From Leucothrix mucor DSM 2157 (lineage in GTDB: Bacteria > Pseudomonadota > Gammaproteobacteria > Thiotrichales > Thiotrichaceae), in contig NZ_ATTE01000001.1 of the NCBI RefSeq assembly GCF_000419525.1, positions 4,152,501-4,216,500 on the forward strand: a stretch of DNA of 64,000 bases, given 5' to 3'. Positions 1 to 7,918 of this stretch are shown one piece after another. Below the pieces are notes generated by a model, which was given only the letters and a program-made list of their open reading frames with translations, did not search any database and was not told where the DNA came from. Made by a program: the position numbers and the translations under genes. Position 1 is the first letter of the stretch. Each line of letters begins with the position of its first letter.

Positions 1-260
1 ATCCTTGGGGAAACTGGAAAGGCGAGAAAGAATCTTCAAGAGATGCAGATGAGCCTGCTACCACCAAAACCAACGTTGATCCTTGGGGTAGCCGGAAAGA
101 GGATAAGGCTTCTTCAAATGATGAAAGCGATGCGGTTGTGGCTAAAGCCAAAGTTGATCCTTGGGGCAGTCAGAAAGCGGATAAGGTTTCTTCCAATGAC
201 GAAAGTGACTCCACTGAGACTAAAACTAAAGTCGATCCATGGGGTAACTGGAAGGATAAA
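1..260 (+). repeat. 78-bp in-frame tandem repeat (about 3.3 copies)
   Basis: Units begin at the DPWG codons at about 1, 78, 156 and 234, all 78 bp apart. The copies differ by scattered substitutions. The array probably continues upstream of the window. Confidence 0.8.
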
Positions 261-263
261 TAA
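3..263 (+). CDS. C-terminal part of a DPWG-repeat protein (5' end outside window)
   Basis: This is the 3' end of a gene that begins before the window. It is read in the frame whose first full codon is at 3 and stops at TAA 261-263. The translation holds a tandem repeat with a 26-residue (78-bp) period. The core DPWG(S/N) recurs at about nt 1, 78, 156 and 234 and is followed by a charged, Ser/Asp/Lys/Thr-rich linker such as SSNDESD. Repeat spacing is exact and the third positions vary, so I take this frame as coding. A competing open frame at 43-276 lacks this regularity. The composition suggests a disordered, hydrophilic, perhaps exported or surface protein. I do not recognise the family. Confidence 0.7.
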   Translation, partial: PWGNWKGEKESSRDADEPATTKTNVDPWGSRKEDKASSNDESDAVVAKAKVDPWGSQKADKVSSNDESDSTETKTKVDPWGNWKDK

Positions 264-329
264 TCCAGCCTTTTAGCCATACAACGCTCATGACTTAAGC
301 GCAGGTCAAACCCGATCAGGAAATAACAC

Positions 330-1262
330 ATGCTCCAGATTTTAGAAATTGTACTGCCAGTATTTTTAGTGATTGGCAGCGGTTATCTGGCCGCATATTT
401 TAAGCTTTTCAGCGCCGCTCAAGCCTCGGCACTCATGCGTTTTGCCACGCAGTTAGCGATTCCCTGTTTGCTGTTTATGGCAATTGTTCGTTTGGATTTG
501 GGTAAGGAATTCAAGTTTGAGATTTTAGCGCCGTTTTATATTGGCGCGGTATGTAGCTTCGGCTTGGTCTGGCTGGGAGCAGGGCTTATCTTTAAGCATA
601 ATCCGGGTGTGCGGGTAGCCATTGGCTTTGCCGGTTTGTTTTCCAATTTGGTGTTAATTGGTCTGGCGATTATCGAGCTAGCCTATGGCGCTGCAGCCTT
701 AAAAGTGGCGTTTGCTATTGTCGCGATGCATGCCCCATTTTGCTACATCCTCGGGATTACCGCGATGGAGTTCTCGCGGGCTGATGGTTTGGGCTTAGCC
801 GAGACCCTGAGGCGAGTTTTCAAACAGGTATTTTCCAACACATTGATGCTTGGCATTATGTTGGGCTTTATTGTAAACCTCACGCATCTCCCTGTTCCCG
901 GACCATTGGAAACCGCCTTAGATTTATTTGCCCGTGCGGCGTTGCCGGTAGCGCTATTTGGGTTGGGTGCAATGCTGATGAGTTACCGCTTGCGCTCAGG
1001 TTTAGGCGAGGTGGGAATGATCACAGTGGGCATGCTGATCGTGCATCCGCTGGTAGCATATGTAATCGGTCATTTTGTATTTAACCTGCCGCCAGAGCTG
1101 CTGAACCCAATCGTGGTGTTAGCCGCTATGCCACCGGGAATGAATGTGTATATCTTTGCGGAGATGTATAACCGCGCGCAGGGGATTGCAGCTTCCTCGG
1201 TGTTGGTATCGACGGTGCTATCCGTTGTCACCATTTCAATTTGGTTGGCGATTTTAGGGTAA
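330..1262 (+). CDS. AEC-family (auxin efflux carrier/malate permease type) transporter
   Basis: A 310-residue inner-membrane protein of almost wholly hydrophobic segments. It matches the auxin efflux carrier (AEC) family: an N-terminal segment with PVFLVIGSGYLAA, the break ATQLAIPCLLF in the first half, and a C-terminal half with ALPVALFGLGAML and VLAAMPPGMNVYIFAEMY. Family members export or import small organic anions such as malate, but the substrate cannot be read from sequence. AGGAAAT stands about 6 nt before the ATG, and the length is typical of bacterial members. A 10-bp stem just after the stop may end the transcript. The gene converges with a Gfo/Idh/MocA oxidoreductase gene. Confidence 0.85.
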   Translation: MLQILEIVLPVFLVIGSGYLAAYFKLFSAAQASALMRFATQLAIPCLLFMAIVRLDLGKEFKFEILAPFYIGAVCSFGLVWLGAGLIFKHNPGVRVAIGFAGLFSNLVLIGLAIIELAYGAAALKVAFAIVAMHAPFCYILGITAMEFSRADGLGLAETLRRVFKQVFSNTLMLGIMLGFIVNLTHLPVPGPLETALDLFARAALPVALFGLGAMLMSYRLRSGLGEVGMITVGMLIVHPLVAYVIGHFVFNLPPELLNPIVVLAAMPPGMNVYIFAEMYNRAQGIAASSVLVSTVLSVVTISIWLAILG

Positions 1263-1278
1263 TTAACGAAAGTATTTA

Positions 1279-1313
1279 GCAGCCAGTGCAATCACTAAGA
1301 TCACACTGGCTGC
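1279..1313 (+). terminator. Hairpin after the AEC gene
   Basis: A perfect 10-bp stem has arms 1279-1288 and 1304-1313 around a 15-nt loop, 17 nt after the AEC stop codon. No T run follows; the second arm runs into an 8-bp repeat array. It is terminator-like or mRNA-stabilising rather than a classic intrinsic terminator. Confidence 0.45.
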
Positions 1314-1399
1314 AGTTATGCAGTTATGCAGTTATGCAGTTATGCAGTTATGCAGTTATGCAGTTATGCAGTTATGCAGTTATGCAGTTATGCAGTTAT
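1312..1399. repeat. 11 perfect copies of the 8-bp unit GCAGTTAT
   Basis: GCAGTTAT repeats without interruption 11 times between two convergent genes, ending 14 bp from the stop codon of the oxidoreductase gene. The unit length is not a multiple of three and no gene covers the array. Uninterrupted copies point to recent slippage expansion. Confidence 0.97.
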
Positions 1400-1413
1400 G
1401 CACTACGCCAAAC

Positions 1414-2460
1414 CTATACTTCGACCGCCGCTCTAGCATTCGATGAAGCCACCAACGCCTCAATCAACTGATGCACTTTTAACGACTCTCGCCCACTAGC
1501 TAATGGCTCGCGCTTTTCAATTAACGACTCTGCAAAATCCTTAATCATGGTGCCATGCCAGCTTGACCCAAATGCCATGGGGTTGGCTCCGCTGCCAGTG
1601 GCCGTATCTTCGCCAAACTCTTCACTGCGCCCATCGCGCCAGTTCAACTTGCATAATCCGCGAGTAATCTCCGCAACCGCATGATCAAAGTGCAGGGTGA
1701 TTGACTCTGAGTTTCCGGGGAAGCTGGCCGTGGTTGCCATCAGCGAGCCAATCGCGCCATTTTTAAAAGTCAGGCCAGCGCTAACAAAATCTTCAGCTTC
1801 CATCTCATGAAAGGCGGAGGTGCGACACATGGCCTGCACTTCGCTCACTTCACCTGTCAGGCTAATCATCAAATCCAATACGTGAATGGCTTGTGTCATT
1901 AATACGCCGCCACCATCGCGGGCATAGGTGCCACGGCCAGGCTCGTCGTAATAGGCTTGATCACGCCACCAAGGGATGTACACATTCACCATGCCAAGCT
2001 TACCTAATTCGCCCGCTTGGATTTTTTGCCTGAGGGTGCTGGAGCTACCGCCAGCGCGATGCTGAAAAACAATACCCAGTGGCGTGTCGCGTGCTTCACA
2101 CATCGAAACAATCACTTCAGCAGCGGCATAACTGCGCTCAATCGGCTTTTCCATCAGCATGGGTAAACCCGCTTCGGTAAAGGCTTCGACGATGGCTAAG
2201 CGGGCATTTGGTGGGGTGAGAATAATCGCAAAATCTAAGTCAGTATCTGCAGCAATCGCGTCAATCGAAGAATAAACCTCACAGCCGTAGCCACAGGTCT
2301 CTTCAACTTTATGGGTGTATGCCTGTGCTGCATCCTGATTGCGGGTGTAAACACCTTTGAGGTGGACGATATCTTGCAAATTAGCAATGGCTTGCAGATG
2401 AGTATCTGCGACCATGCCGAGTCCAATCAATACGGTGTTTAGTGGTTTGGTAGTGCCCAT
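1414..2460 (-). CDS. Gfo/Idh/MocA family NAD(P)-dependent oxidoreductase
   Basis: A 348-residue soluble oxidoreductase. The N-terminal Rossmann fold carries the dinucleotide motif GLGMVADTH (about residues 13-21), followed by the family's EKPIER catalytic/NADP motif near residue 104. The C-terminal alpha/beta domain contains GGGVLMTQAIHVLDL, typical of sugar or inositol dehydrogenase relatives. Likely substrates are a cyclic polyol, sugar or sugar acid; I cannot say which. GGAGG lies 7 nt before the ATG. It faces the AEC permease gene across the 8-bp repeat array and follows ahpF on the same strand, separated by a strong terminator, so it is probably transcribed alone. Confidence 0.85.
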   Translation of the reverse strand: MGTTKPLNTVLIGLGMVADTHLQAIANLQDIVHLKGVYTRNQDAAQAYTHKVEETCGYGCEVYSSIDAIAADTDLDFAIILTPPNARLAIVEAFTEAGLPMLMEKPIERSYAAAEVIVSMCEARDTPLGIVFQHRAGGSSSTLRQKIQAGELGKLGMVNVYIPWWRDQAYYDEPGRGTYARDGGGVLMTQAIHVLDLMISLTGEVSEVQAMCRTSAFHEMEAEDFVSAGLTFKNGAIGSLMATTASFPGNSESITLHFDHAVAEITRGLCKLNWRDGRSEEFGEDTATGSGANPMAFGSSWHGTMIKDFAESLIEKREPLASGRESLKVHQLIEALVASSNARAAVEV

Positions 2461-2568
2461 TCTATTCCTCCGAAGTACTTCGATTGCTGATTACACAGTT
2501 AAGTGACCTCGCACACTCTAAGCATTGAGAATAAATAGCGCTACCCTTTGGCTAAATTTCAAACGAAA

Positions 2569-2621
2569 AAAAAGCCGGCCCAACGCTGCTAAATGATTAG
2601 CAAACATCGGGCCGGCTTTTT
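2569..2621 (-). terminator. Strong intrinsic terminator after ahpF
   Basis: A 13-bp stem has arms 2569-2581 and 2609-2621, with the core AGCCGGCCC pairing with GGGCCGGCT. It has A/T runs on both sides, so it can work in both directions. It lies 12 bp past the ahpF stop and ends the ahpCF transcript. Confidence 0.9.
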
Positions 2622-2632
2622 CAGGAGAGGCT

Positions 2633-4234
2633 TTAAGCGGCCTTAGTTTCCTTTTCCTTTTCCTCAGCCGGTGCTGAGCTACGGATCATGTAGTCAAATG
2701 CGCCCAGTGCTGCAGTCGAACCAGCACCCATCGCGATGATGATCTGCTTAAACGGAACAGTCGTTGCATCACCAGCCGCAAATACGCCCGGTACATTGGT
2801 TTCGCCTTTGCTACCAATCACGATTTCACCGTGTTTGCTAAGCTCAACGCTGCCCTTCAGGAACTCTGTGTTAGGTACTAAACCAATCTGTACAAACACA
2901 CCTCCCAGCTCAACCGTGTGAGACTCGTTGGTGTTGCGGTCGGTATACGTCAATCCGGAAACCTTCTCGCCGTTACCGTTAATTTCAGTCGTCATCGCGC
3001 TACTAATGATCGTGATATTCGGTAGAGACTCGGCTTTGCGAATCAGTACCGCATCGGCACGTAGCGTATCAGCAAACTCCAACACCGTGACATGTCCAAC
3101 AATACCGGCCAAATCAATTGCCGCTTCGATACCGGAGTTACCGCCACCGATAACTGCAACGCGCTTGCCTTTAAACAACGGGCCATCGCAATGCGGGCAG
3201 TAAGCAACGCCTTTACCGAGGTATTCTTTTTCACCCGGTACGTTGATTTCTCTCCAACGTGCGCCGGTTGATAAGATCACTGAACGACTTTGTAAGGTTG
3301 CACCATTTTCCAGTTCAACAGAAATCAATCCACCGACTTGCTCTGCTGCAATCAACTTGCTGGCAGTTTGGTCGTTCATGATATCCACGTCGTATTCTTT
3401 AACATGCTCTTCTAAGTGAGCAACCAGCTTAGGACCTTCGGTTTTCTTCACTGAGATAAAGTTCTCAATGCCGACCGTATCCAATACCTGACCACCAAAA
3501 CGTGAGGTCACGATACCGGTACGAATGCCTTTACGCGCGGCATAGATTGCAGAGGAAGCACCCGCAGGGCCACCACCGACGACTAATACATCGTATGGCT
3601 CTTTTTCATTTAACTTTGCAGCCTGGCGTTTTGCAGCGCCAGTATCAATCTTATTCACAATGCTTGCGAATGTGGTACGCCCTTGAGTGAACATTTCACC
3701 ATTCAGGAATACCGTTGGTACCGCCATGACTTTGCGTGCTTCTGCTTCTTCAGTGAAGATGCTGCCGTCGATCATGACGTGTGTAATATTGGGGTTAATC
3801 ACTGCCATTGAGTTCAATGCCTGCACCACGTCCGGGCAGTTTTGGCAGCTCAAGGAAATGAAGGTTTCAAATTTGAATTCGCCTTCCAAGTTGCGCACTT
3901 GCTCAATCAGCTCAGGCTCTACCTTCATCGGGTGGCCGCCACTGTGCAAAATGGCCAGAATCAGTGAGGTAAACTCATGACCCATGGGTACGCCAGCAAA
4001 ACGAATTTGGCTGTCAGTACCAACACCTTGTACTTGTAGGGAAGGTGCGCGTTCTGTGCCGTTTTCGGCGGCAACTTCAAAGCTAATCTTTGGCGATAGT
4101 GCCGCCATGTCTCGTCCTAAAGTCTCTAACTCTTTAGACTTTGCGCTATCATCAGCAAAAACACGTAGCGTTACGTCACTCTTAAGGTTAGCAAACGTTT
4201 GTTTGAGCTGTTGTTGTATGTTTGTATCTAACAT
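2633..4234 (-). CDS. ahpF: Alkyl hydroperoxide reductase subunit F
   Basis: AhpF is a cytosolic NADH-dependent flavoprotein disulfide reductase that re-reduces AhpC. The N-terminal double thioredoxin-fold domain has the CQNC redox pair near residues 129-132. Then comes a thioredoxin-reductase-like body with [10 protein letters not shown] for FAD, CPHC near 346-349 and GGGNSG for NADH, and a C-terminal FAD segment [13 protein letters not shown] start at 4234, which gives 533 residues close to the 521 of E. coli. AGGAAAAG precedes this ATG, whereas an upstream in-frame start would add 15 residues with no homology. The gene is second in an ahpC-ahpF operon, with an intergenic hairpin between the two. 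Confidence 0.97.
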   Translation of the reverse strand: MLDTNIQQQLKQTFANLKSDVTLRVFADDSAKSKELETLGRDMAALSPKISFEVAAENGTERAPSLQVQGVGTDSQIRFAGVPMGHEFTSLILAILHSGGHPMKVEPELIEQVRNLEGEFKFETFISLSCQNCPDVVQALNSMAVINPNITHVMIDGSIFTEEAEARKVMAVPTVFLNGEMFTQGRTTFASIVNKIDTGAAKRQAAKLNEKEPYDVLVVGGGPAGASSAIYAARKGIRTGIVTSRFGGQVLDTVGIENFISVKKTEGPKLVAHLEEHVKEYDVDIMNDQTASKLIAAEQVGGLISVELENGATLQSRSVILSTGARWREINVPGEKEYLGKGVAYCPHCDGPLFKGKRVAVIGGGNSGIEAAIDLAGIVGHVTVLEFADTLRADAVLIRKAESLPNITIISSAMTTEINGNGEKVSGLTYTDRNTNESHTVELGGVFVQIGLVPNTEFLKGSVELSKHGEIVIGSKGETNVPGVFAAGDATTVPFKQIIIAMGAGSTAALGAFDYMIRSSAPAEEKEKETKAA

Positions 4235-4268
4235 GATTCTTTTCCTAAGAATATCTTTGCTGGATAGT

Positions 4269-4300
4269 GCCTGCCGCAACAGCTAAGCGCTGCGGCAGGC
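4269..4300 (-). other. ahpC-ahpF intergenic hairpin
   Basis: A perfect 10-bp stem has arms 4269-4278 and 4291-4300 around a 12-nt loop, between ahpC and ahpF. No T tract follows in the direction of transcription, so it is more likely an mRNA stability or processing element than a full terminator. It could favour the abundant peroxiredoxin over its reductase. Confidence 0.6.
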
Positions 4301-4324
4301 GACTGACTCATTAACTTGGTTGGC

Positions 4325-4888
4325 TTAGATCTTGCCAACTAGGTCTAATGATGGAGCTAATGTTTCACCACCTGGCTGCCATGCAGCTGGGCAAACTTCG
4401 TCTGGGTGAGCAGCAATGTGCTGAGCAGCCTGTACTTTACGAACCAATTCTTTAGCAGAACGGCCAATGCCCAGATCATGAATTTCAGCGATTTTGATTT
4501 CGCCTTCTGGGTTGATTACGAAAGTACCACGCAGTGCCAGACCATCTTCTTCGATCATCACGTCAAAGTTACGAGTGATCTTGCCTGTTGGGTCACCGAT
4601 CATTGGGTAAGTGATCTTGCCGATTGTCTCAGAAGAATCGTGCCATGCTTTGTGAGTGAAGTGAGTATCAGTCGATACTGAGTAAACTTCTACGCCCATT
4701 TCTTGCAGCTGTGGGTAAAAATCTGCAAGGTCGCCCAACTCTGTAGGACATACGAACGTGAAATCAGCAGGGTAGAAAAATACGATAGACCACTTGCCTT
4801 TCAGGTCTGCATCGCTAACGTCAACGAACTCGCCGTTGTGGTAAGCAGTTGCTGCGAAAGGAGCGATTTTTTGATTGATAATTGCCAT
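4325..4888 (-). CDS. ahpC: Alkyl hydroperoxide reductase subunit C (2-Cys peroxiredoxin)
   Basis: AhpC reduces hydrogen peroxide and organic hydroperoxides using AhpF as electron donor. The peroxidatic cysteine sits in FVCPTE (Cys47) and the resolving cysteine in DEVCPAAW near residue 167. The length of 187 residues equals that of E. coli AhpC. I place the start at 4888 (MAIINQK), preceded by AGGAATT; a longer in-frame start at 5005 would add an implausible 39 residues and overlap the OxyR site. The gene is divergent from oxyR and cotranscribed with ahpF. The OxyR tetrad at 4973-5009 lies about 85 bp before its start, in the position of an activator site. Confidence 0.97.
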   Translation of the reverse strand: MAIINQKIAPFAATAYHNGEFVDVSDADLKGKWSIVFFYPADFTFVCPTELGDLADFYPQLQEMGVEVYSVSTDTHFTHKAWHDSSETIGKITYPMIGDPTGKITRNFDVMIEEDGLALRGTFVINPEGEIKIAEIHDLGIGRSAKELVRKVQAAQHIAAHPDEVCPAAWQPGGETLAPSLDLVGKI

Positions 4889-4972
4889 GCTTCTAATTCC
4901 TGTAAGAGTTAATGGTAAAAGGTAAATCGTTTCAATGGAGAGCATACTAACGGCTCTTAACCAATAGATGAA

Positions 4973-5009
4973 ATAATTTACAACTATCTTTGCGATTGTT
5001 TTCATCTAT
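4973..5009. promoter_or_regulatory. OxyR tetrad binding site between ahpC and oxyR
   Basis: Compared with the known OxyR consensus ATAGntnnnanCTAT-N7-ATAGntnnnanCTAT, this site reads ATAA-7-CTAT-7-ATTG-7-CTAT, with tetrads at 4973, 4984, 4995 and 5006. All spacings are exact, 14 of 16 tetrad bases match, and the internal T and A of both half-elements are present. It would activate ahpCF and autoregulate oxyR. Confidence 0.85.
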
Positions 5010-5051
5010 CGAAATCTTTATCATGGCAAGACCTTAATTTGGACGTGCGCG

Positions 5052-5960
5052 ATGATTAAACTTCGAGATTTAGAATATTTGGATGCGATTGAGAAATTCA
5101 AGCATTTCGGCAAGGCGGCGGATGCCTGTCATGTCAGCCAGCCAACCCTCAGTGCGCAACTGCGAAAGCTCGAAGAGCAATTAAACCTGACCTTAGTGGA
5201 GCGCCATCCGCGCAATGTGATGCTAACTGCTGCCGGTGCTGCACTGGCAGACAAGGCGCGCAAGGTGCTGAATACCGCCAGAGAGTTTGAAGATACTGCC
5301 CGCACGCTGGCTGATCCTCTAGCCGGTGATTTACACATTGGTTTGATTCCTACGCTGGCACCATATCTGTTGCCGCACATCACCATGCCGATCGCCCAAG
5401 CCTTGCCTCATGTGCATCTGTACCTTTATGAGAAGCAAACCAAAATGCTGCTGCAAGATCTGGATAATGGCGAAATGGATGTGCTGATTTTGCCGTGGCT
5501 GGATGATGAGATGAAGCGCTTTGAGCGCTACAAGCTAATGGACGAGGCTTTGGTATTAGCCACGCCACCAAACCATCCACTTTGCGGCAAACCCAATATG
5601 CGCTTGTCTGACCTCAAAGATGAAACCATTTTAACGCTGGAAGACGGGCATTGTTTGCGGGACCAAGCGATGGGCTATTGCTTCACTGCCGGTGCCGATG
5701 AAGATAAGCGCTTTAAAGCCACCAGCTTGGAAACCTTACGCTATATGGTGGCCAGCGGCTCAGGGATTACCTTATTACCAAAGCTCTCGGTAATTAATCA
5801 GCCGGAGTCGCCAGTGATTCGGTATACCGAGTTTGTCGACCCGCAACCCACCCGCGAAATCGTGATCGTGATTCGCAGTAATTACCCAAGAATGGAAGCG
5901 GTACGCACCTTGGTTAGCACTATTCGCAAAGCAGTTGAGAACTTAGGTGCCGCAGAATAA
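5052..5960 (+). CDS. oxyR: Hydrogen peroxide sensor and LysR-type activator OxyR
   Basis: A LysR-family regulator of 302 residues. The N-terminal winged helix-turn-helix covers about residues 1-65 (FGKAADACHVSQPTLSAQLR). The C-terminal regulatory domain contains the OxyR-specific redox loop GHCLRDQAMGYC, whose two cysteines (about 201 and 210) match Cys199 and Cys208 of E. coli OxyR. Peroxide oxidises them to a disulfide that activates transcription. The gene is divergent from ahpCF with a tetrad OxyR site in the 163-bp gap, so target and autoregulation are both explained by position. Confidence 0.96.
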   Translation: MIKLRDLEYLDAIEKFKHFGKAADACHVSQPTLSAQLRKLEEQLNLTLVERHPRNVMLTAAGAALADKARKVLNTAREFEDTARTLADPLAGDLHIGLIPTLAPYLLPHITMPIAQALPHVHLYLYEKQTKMLLQDLDNGEMDVLILPWLDDEMKRFERYKLMDEALVLATPPNHPLCGKPNMRLSDLKDETILTLEDGHCLRDQAMGYCFTAGADEDKRFKATSLETLRYMVASGSGITLLPKLSVINQPESPVIRYTEFVDPQPTREIVIVIRSNYPRMEAVRTLVSTIRKAVENLGAAE

Positions 5961-6048
5961 GCATTGGCAAATCCACGCAGCGGCGTTCAATAACTCGGAC
6001 TATACTCATCTTAAGAACGCATTATTTTGATTGCTTAAGGAGTCTTCC

Positions 6049-6681
6049 ATGAATCGAGGAATTCGTTACGCCTGTTGTATCGCGATGCTGCTCGCCAGTG
6101 CCTTGCCTGCTCGTGCGACTGTTTCTGAGTATGCTGAGTTTTATGTGCCATATGCTCGCATCCAGAGTGACTATATTTGTTTAAGCCAGCAGTTGATGGA
6201 GGCTGAGTTTGGGATTCCGCTGGCCAGTATTTTGACGGGGGTGTTTTCAGAAACCCAAACCCTGCGGCAAAGCATTGGCGGCAGCAATACCTACCAGAAC
6301 ATCAATTTATTAGTCGATGGCAGCGCCAAAATCGCTCCGGTGCTGAACTTCGATCGTTATCATGATAATGGGATTTTTGATTATTCATTCACGCTTGATA
6401 TGGCGGCGTTTAATACGCTCAATGGTGAGTCAGTAGAGGGCAGACAGAAAACGATAAATACGGCCAAGCTGGCGGTGATTGCGATTATCAAAACCGCTGA
6501 GAAAGTACATAAGCCCGGGAAGTTTCGGGTATGGCTGAGGTTTGAAAACTTGCCATCATCCAGTGACTTAAATGGTGAGCCTATCTTTGTAGGAAAAACC
6601 GATTGGCCCGGCTGGCCATTTACCGCAGGCAGCCCACTGTATAAAGCGTATGTTGCAGAGCTAATTGATAAAGACTGCTGA
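6049..6681 (+). CDS. Secreted or periplasmic protein of unknown function
   Basis: I do not recognise this 210-residue protein. A clear signal peptide covers residues 1-23 (hydrophobic CIAMLLASALPARA, then cleavage before TVSEY). The mature part has few cysteines (one early, one at the very C-terminus), no transmembrane helix and no obvious catalytic motif. The start at 6049 is chosen because AAGGAG lies 7 nt before it; an in-frame ATG at 6031 is possible but has no such site. A 12-bp hairpin follows the stop. It stands between oxyR and the nitrate cluster and seems to be a single-gene unit. Confidence 0.75.
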   Translation: MNRGIRYACCIAMLLASALPARATVSEYAEFYVPYARIQSDYICLSQQLMEAEFGIPLASILTGVFSETQTLRQSIGGSNTYQNINLLVDGSAKIAPVLNFDRYHDNGIFDYSFTLDMAAFNTLNGESVEGRQKTINTAKLAVIAIIKTAEKVHKPGKFRVWLRFENLPSSSDLNGEPIFVGKTDWPGWPFTAGSPLYKAYVAELIDKDC

Positions 6682-6691
6682 ATCTTAAAAG

Positions 6692-6725
6692 GCTGGAGCG
6701 AGCCTGAGTTTAAGCTCGCTCCAGC
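6692..6725 (+). terminator. Hairpin after the secreted-protein gene
   Basis: A perfect 12-bp stem has arms 6692-6703 and 6714-6725 around a 10-nt loop, 10 nt after the stop codon. Only a weak T run follows, so termination strength is uncertain. Confidence 0.6.
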
Positions 6726-6750
6726 ACTTTCCCATATTGGCGCAATGAAT

Positions 6751-6767
6751 CGCACTTCCGTGGTGCA
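6751..6767. promoter_or_regulatory. NtrC-like enhancer site upstream of nirC promoter
   Basis: The known NtrC consensus is TGCACC-N5-GGTGCA. Here CGCACT-N5-GGTGCA gives a perfect right half and 4 of 6 matches in the left half with correct spacing. It lies about 115 bp before the -24 element, a normal distance for a sigma-54 enhancer. Confidence 0.6.
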
Positions 6768-6864
6768 GCTTATCAGAAAATAATCGAAACGCTGGTTAGC
6801 AACTCAAATCCACGTATCCCATATCCTCATGTTTTATAATGATATTCAGTGTTTACTTTCTATT

Positions 6865-6880
6865 TGGCACTGAATTTGCA
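6865..6880 (+). promoter_or_regulatory. Sigma-54 (-24/-12) promoter of the nirC unit
   Basis: TGGCAC-N5-TTGCA matches the sigma-54 consensus TGGCAC-N5-TTGCW exactly, including the GG and GC pairs. Transcription should start near 6890, just before the first hairpin of the leader. Confidence 0.88.
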
Positions 6881-6889
6881 TTAAATTAA

Positions 6890-7026
6890 CTATAAACATG
6901 CTGCCATCAACGGCGATGGACTTTGCATGTTGATCACTGCGCATTGCGGCGCAGACTAAAATTTGGGTAACGAAGCCCTGAACCTCGCGGTTAAACAACC
7001 GTGCGGCTCAGGGCTTTTTTGTTTTT
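6890..7026 (+). promoter_or_regulatory. ANTAR-type antitermination leader before nirC
   Basis: Two hairpins with 6-nt loops stand in tandem. CCATC-aacggc-GATGG covers 6904-6919 and CTGCGC-attgcg-GCGCAG covers 6937-6954. Both loops have A at position 1 and G at position 4, as known for RNA targets of ANTAR proteins such as NasR/NasT. An intrinsic terminator follows: AAGCCCTGA at 6973-6981 pairs with TCAGGGCTT at 7008-7016, then T6-G-T6, with a small CGGTT/AACCG hairpin inside. The inferred mechanism is that nitrate or nitrite allows readthrough into nirC. No ANTAR gene lies in the window. Confidence 0.82.
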
Positions 7027-7060
7027 TGCATCTATGCATTTATTTTCAAGGAGAAACGCC

Positions 7061-7918
7061 ATGTCGTATTTGGAACCCTCAGAATTCGTCACCAAAATGG
7101 TCGACCAAGGTGAAGCCAAGGTCTACATGTCTACCAAAGATACTTTAATCCGAGCCTTTATGGCCGGCGCCATTCTCGCATTGGCAGCAGTTTTCGCGAT
7201 TACGGTAGCCACTAAAACCGGTTCTGCATTGGCCGGAGCGATGTTATTCCCCGTCGGCTTTATTATGTTGTATCTCATGAAGTTTGATCTGCTAACCGGC
7301 GTGTTTACCTTAGTGCCATTGGCGTTGCTGGATAAGCGCCCGGGCGTTACGCCAAATCAGGTGCTGCGCAATTGGGGATTGGTGTTTGCCGGTAACTTTG
7401 CGGGCGCACTGACCGTGGCCTTTATGGTGTCTTTCATTCTAACGTATGGCTACAACACCGATGGTGGCGAGCTAGCGGCTAAGGTGAGCTCTATTGGTGA
7501 GTCGCGTACTTTAGGTTATGCAGCACATGGTGTGGATGGCTGGCTGACCATTTTCATTCGCGGTATGTTGTGTAACTGGATGGTATCCATGGGTGTGGTT
7601 GGCGCCATGGTTTCAACTTCGGCGACCGGCAAAATGGCGGCGATGTGGATGCCAATCATGCTGTTCTTCTACATGGGCTTTGAGCACTCCATTGTGAATA
7701 TGTTCCTGTTCCCATTCTCTATGATCATGGGCGGCGAGTTCACGTTCATGCAGTACATTATTTGGAATGAGCTACCAACGGCGCTGGGTAACTTAGTCGG
7801 CGGTTTGGTGTTTGTTGGTCTGCCGTTGTACTACACACACGTTCGTACTAACCCTGAGCGTAAGCTGAAAAACAACGCAGCGTCAGTGGTTAAGCCATCT
7901 GCCACTGTGAATCCTTAA
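7061..7918 (+). CDS. nirC: Formate/nitrite transporter family channel (NirC-like)
   Basis: A 285-residue FNT-family inner-membrane channel with about six membrane helices. It contains the conserved central-histidine motif GFEHSIVNMF, the family's pore residue, and the FDLLTGVF segment of the first repeat. FNT proteins move monovalent anions (nitrite, formate, hydrosulfide). Nitrite is favoured here because the gene has the same promoter and leader as nirBD-nasA, but selectivity cannot be proved. AAGGAGA precedes ATG 7061; a start at 7001 would lie inside the leader terminator and is rejected. A 14-bp palindrome (7919-7932) directly follows the stop, then the PP2C-kinase gene. Confidence 0.88.
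   Translation: MSYLEPSEFVTKMVDQGEAKVYMSTKDTLIRAFMAGAILALAAVFAITVATKTGSALAGAMLFPVGFIMLYLMKFDLLTGVFTLVPLALLDKRPGVTPNQVLRNWGLVFAGNFAGALTVAFMVSFILTYGYNTDGGELAAKVSSIGESRTLGYAAHGVDGWLTIFIRGMLCNWMVSMGVVGAMVSTSATGKMAAMWMPIMLFFYMGFEHSIVNMFLFPFSMIMGGEFTFMQYIIWNELPTALGNLVGGLVFVGLPLYYTHVRTNPERKLKNNAASVVKPSATVNP

Noticed and set aside
43-276. Open frame starting at ATG 43 as a 77-residue protein
   Set aside because: The DPWG repeat with exact 78-bp period lies in another frame that runs through the window edge; the ATG frame is its shadow.
1312-1399. CRISPR-like array
   Set aside because: Units are 8 bp with no spacers; it is a simple tandem repeat.
1286-1471. ORF encoding CSYAVMQL repeats
   Set aside because: It is produced by the 8-bp array, which is open in all frames of this unit, and overlaps the end of the oxidoreductase gene on the other strand.
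4889-5005. N-terminal extension of AhpC
   Set aside because: The extra 39 residues have no counterpart in AhpC, and the stretch contains the OxyR site; ATG 4888 has a ribosome site and gives the family length.
7001-7060. Longer start for the FNT channel gene
   Set aside because: It would lie inside the leader terminator; ATG 7061 has AAGGAGA at proper distance.
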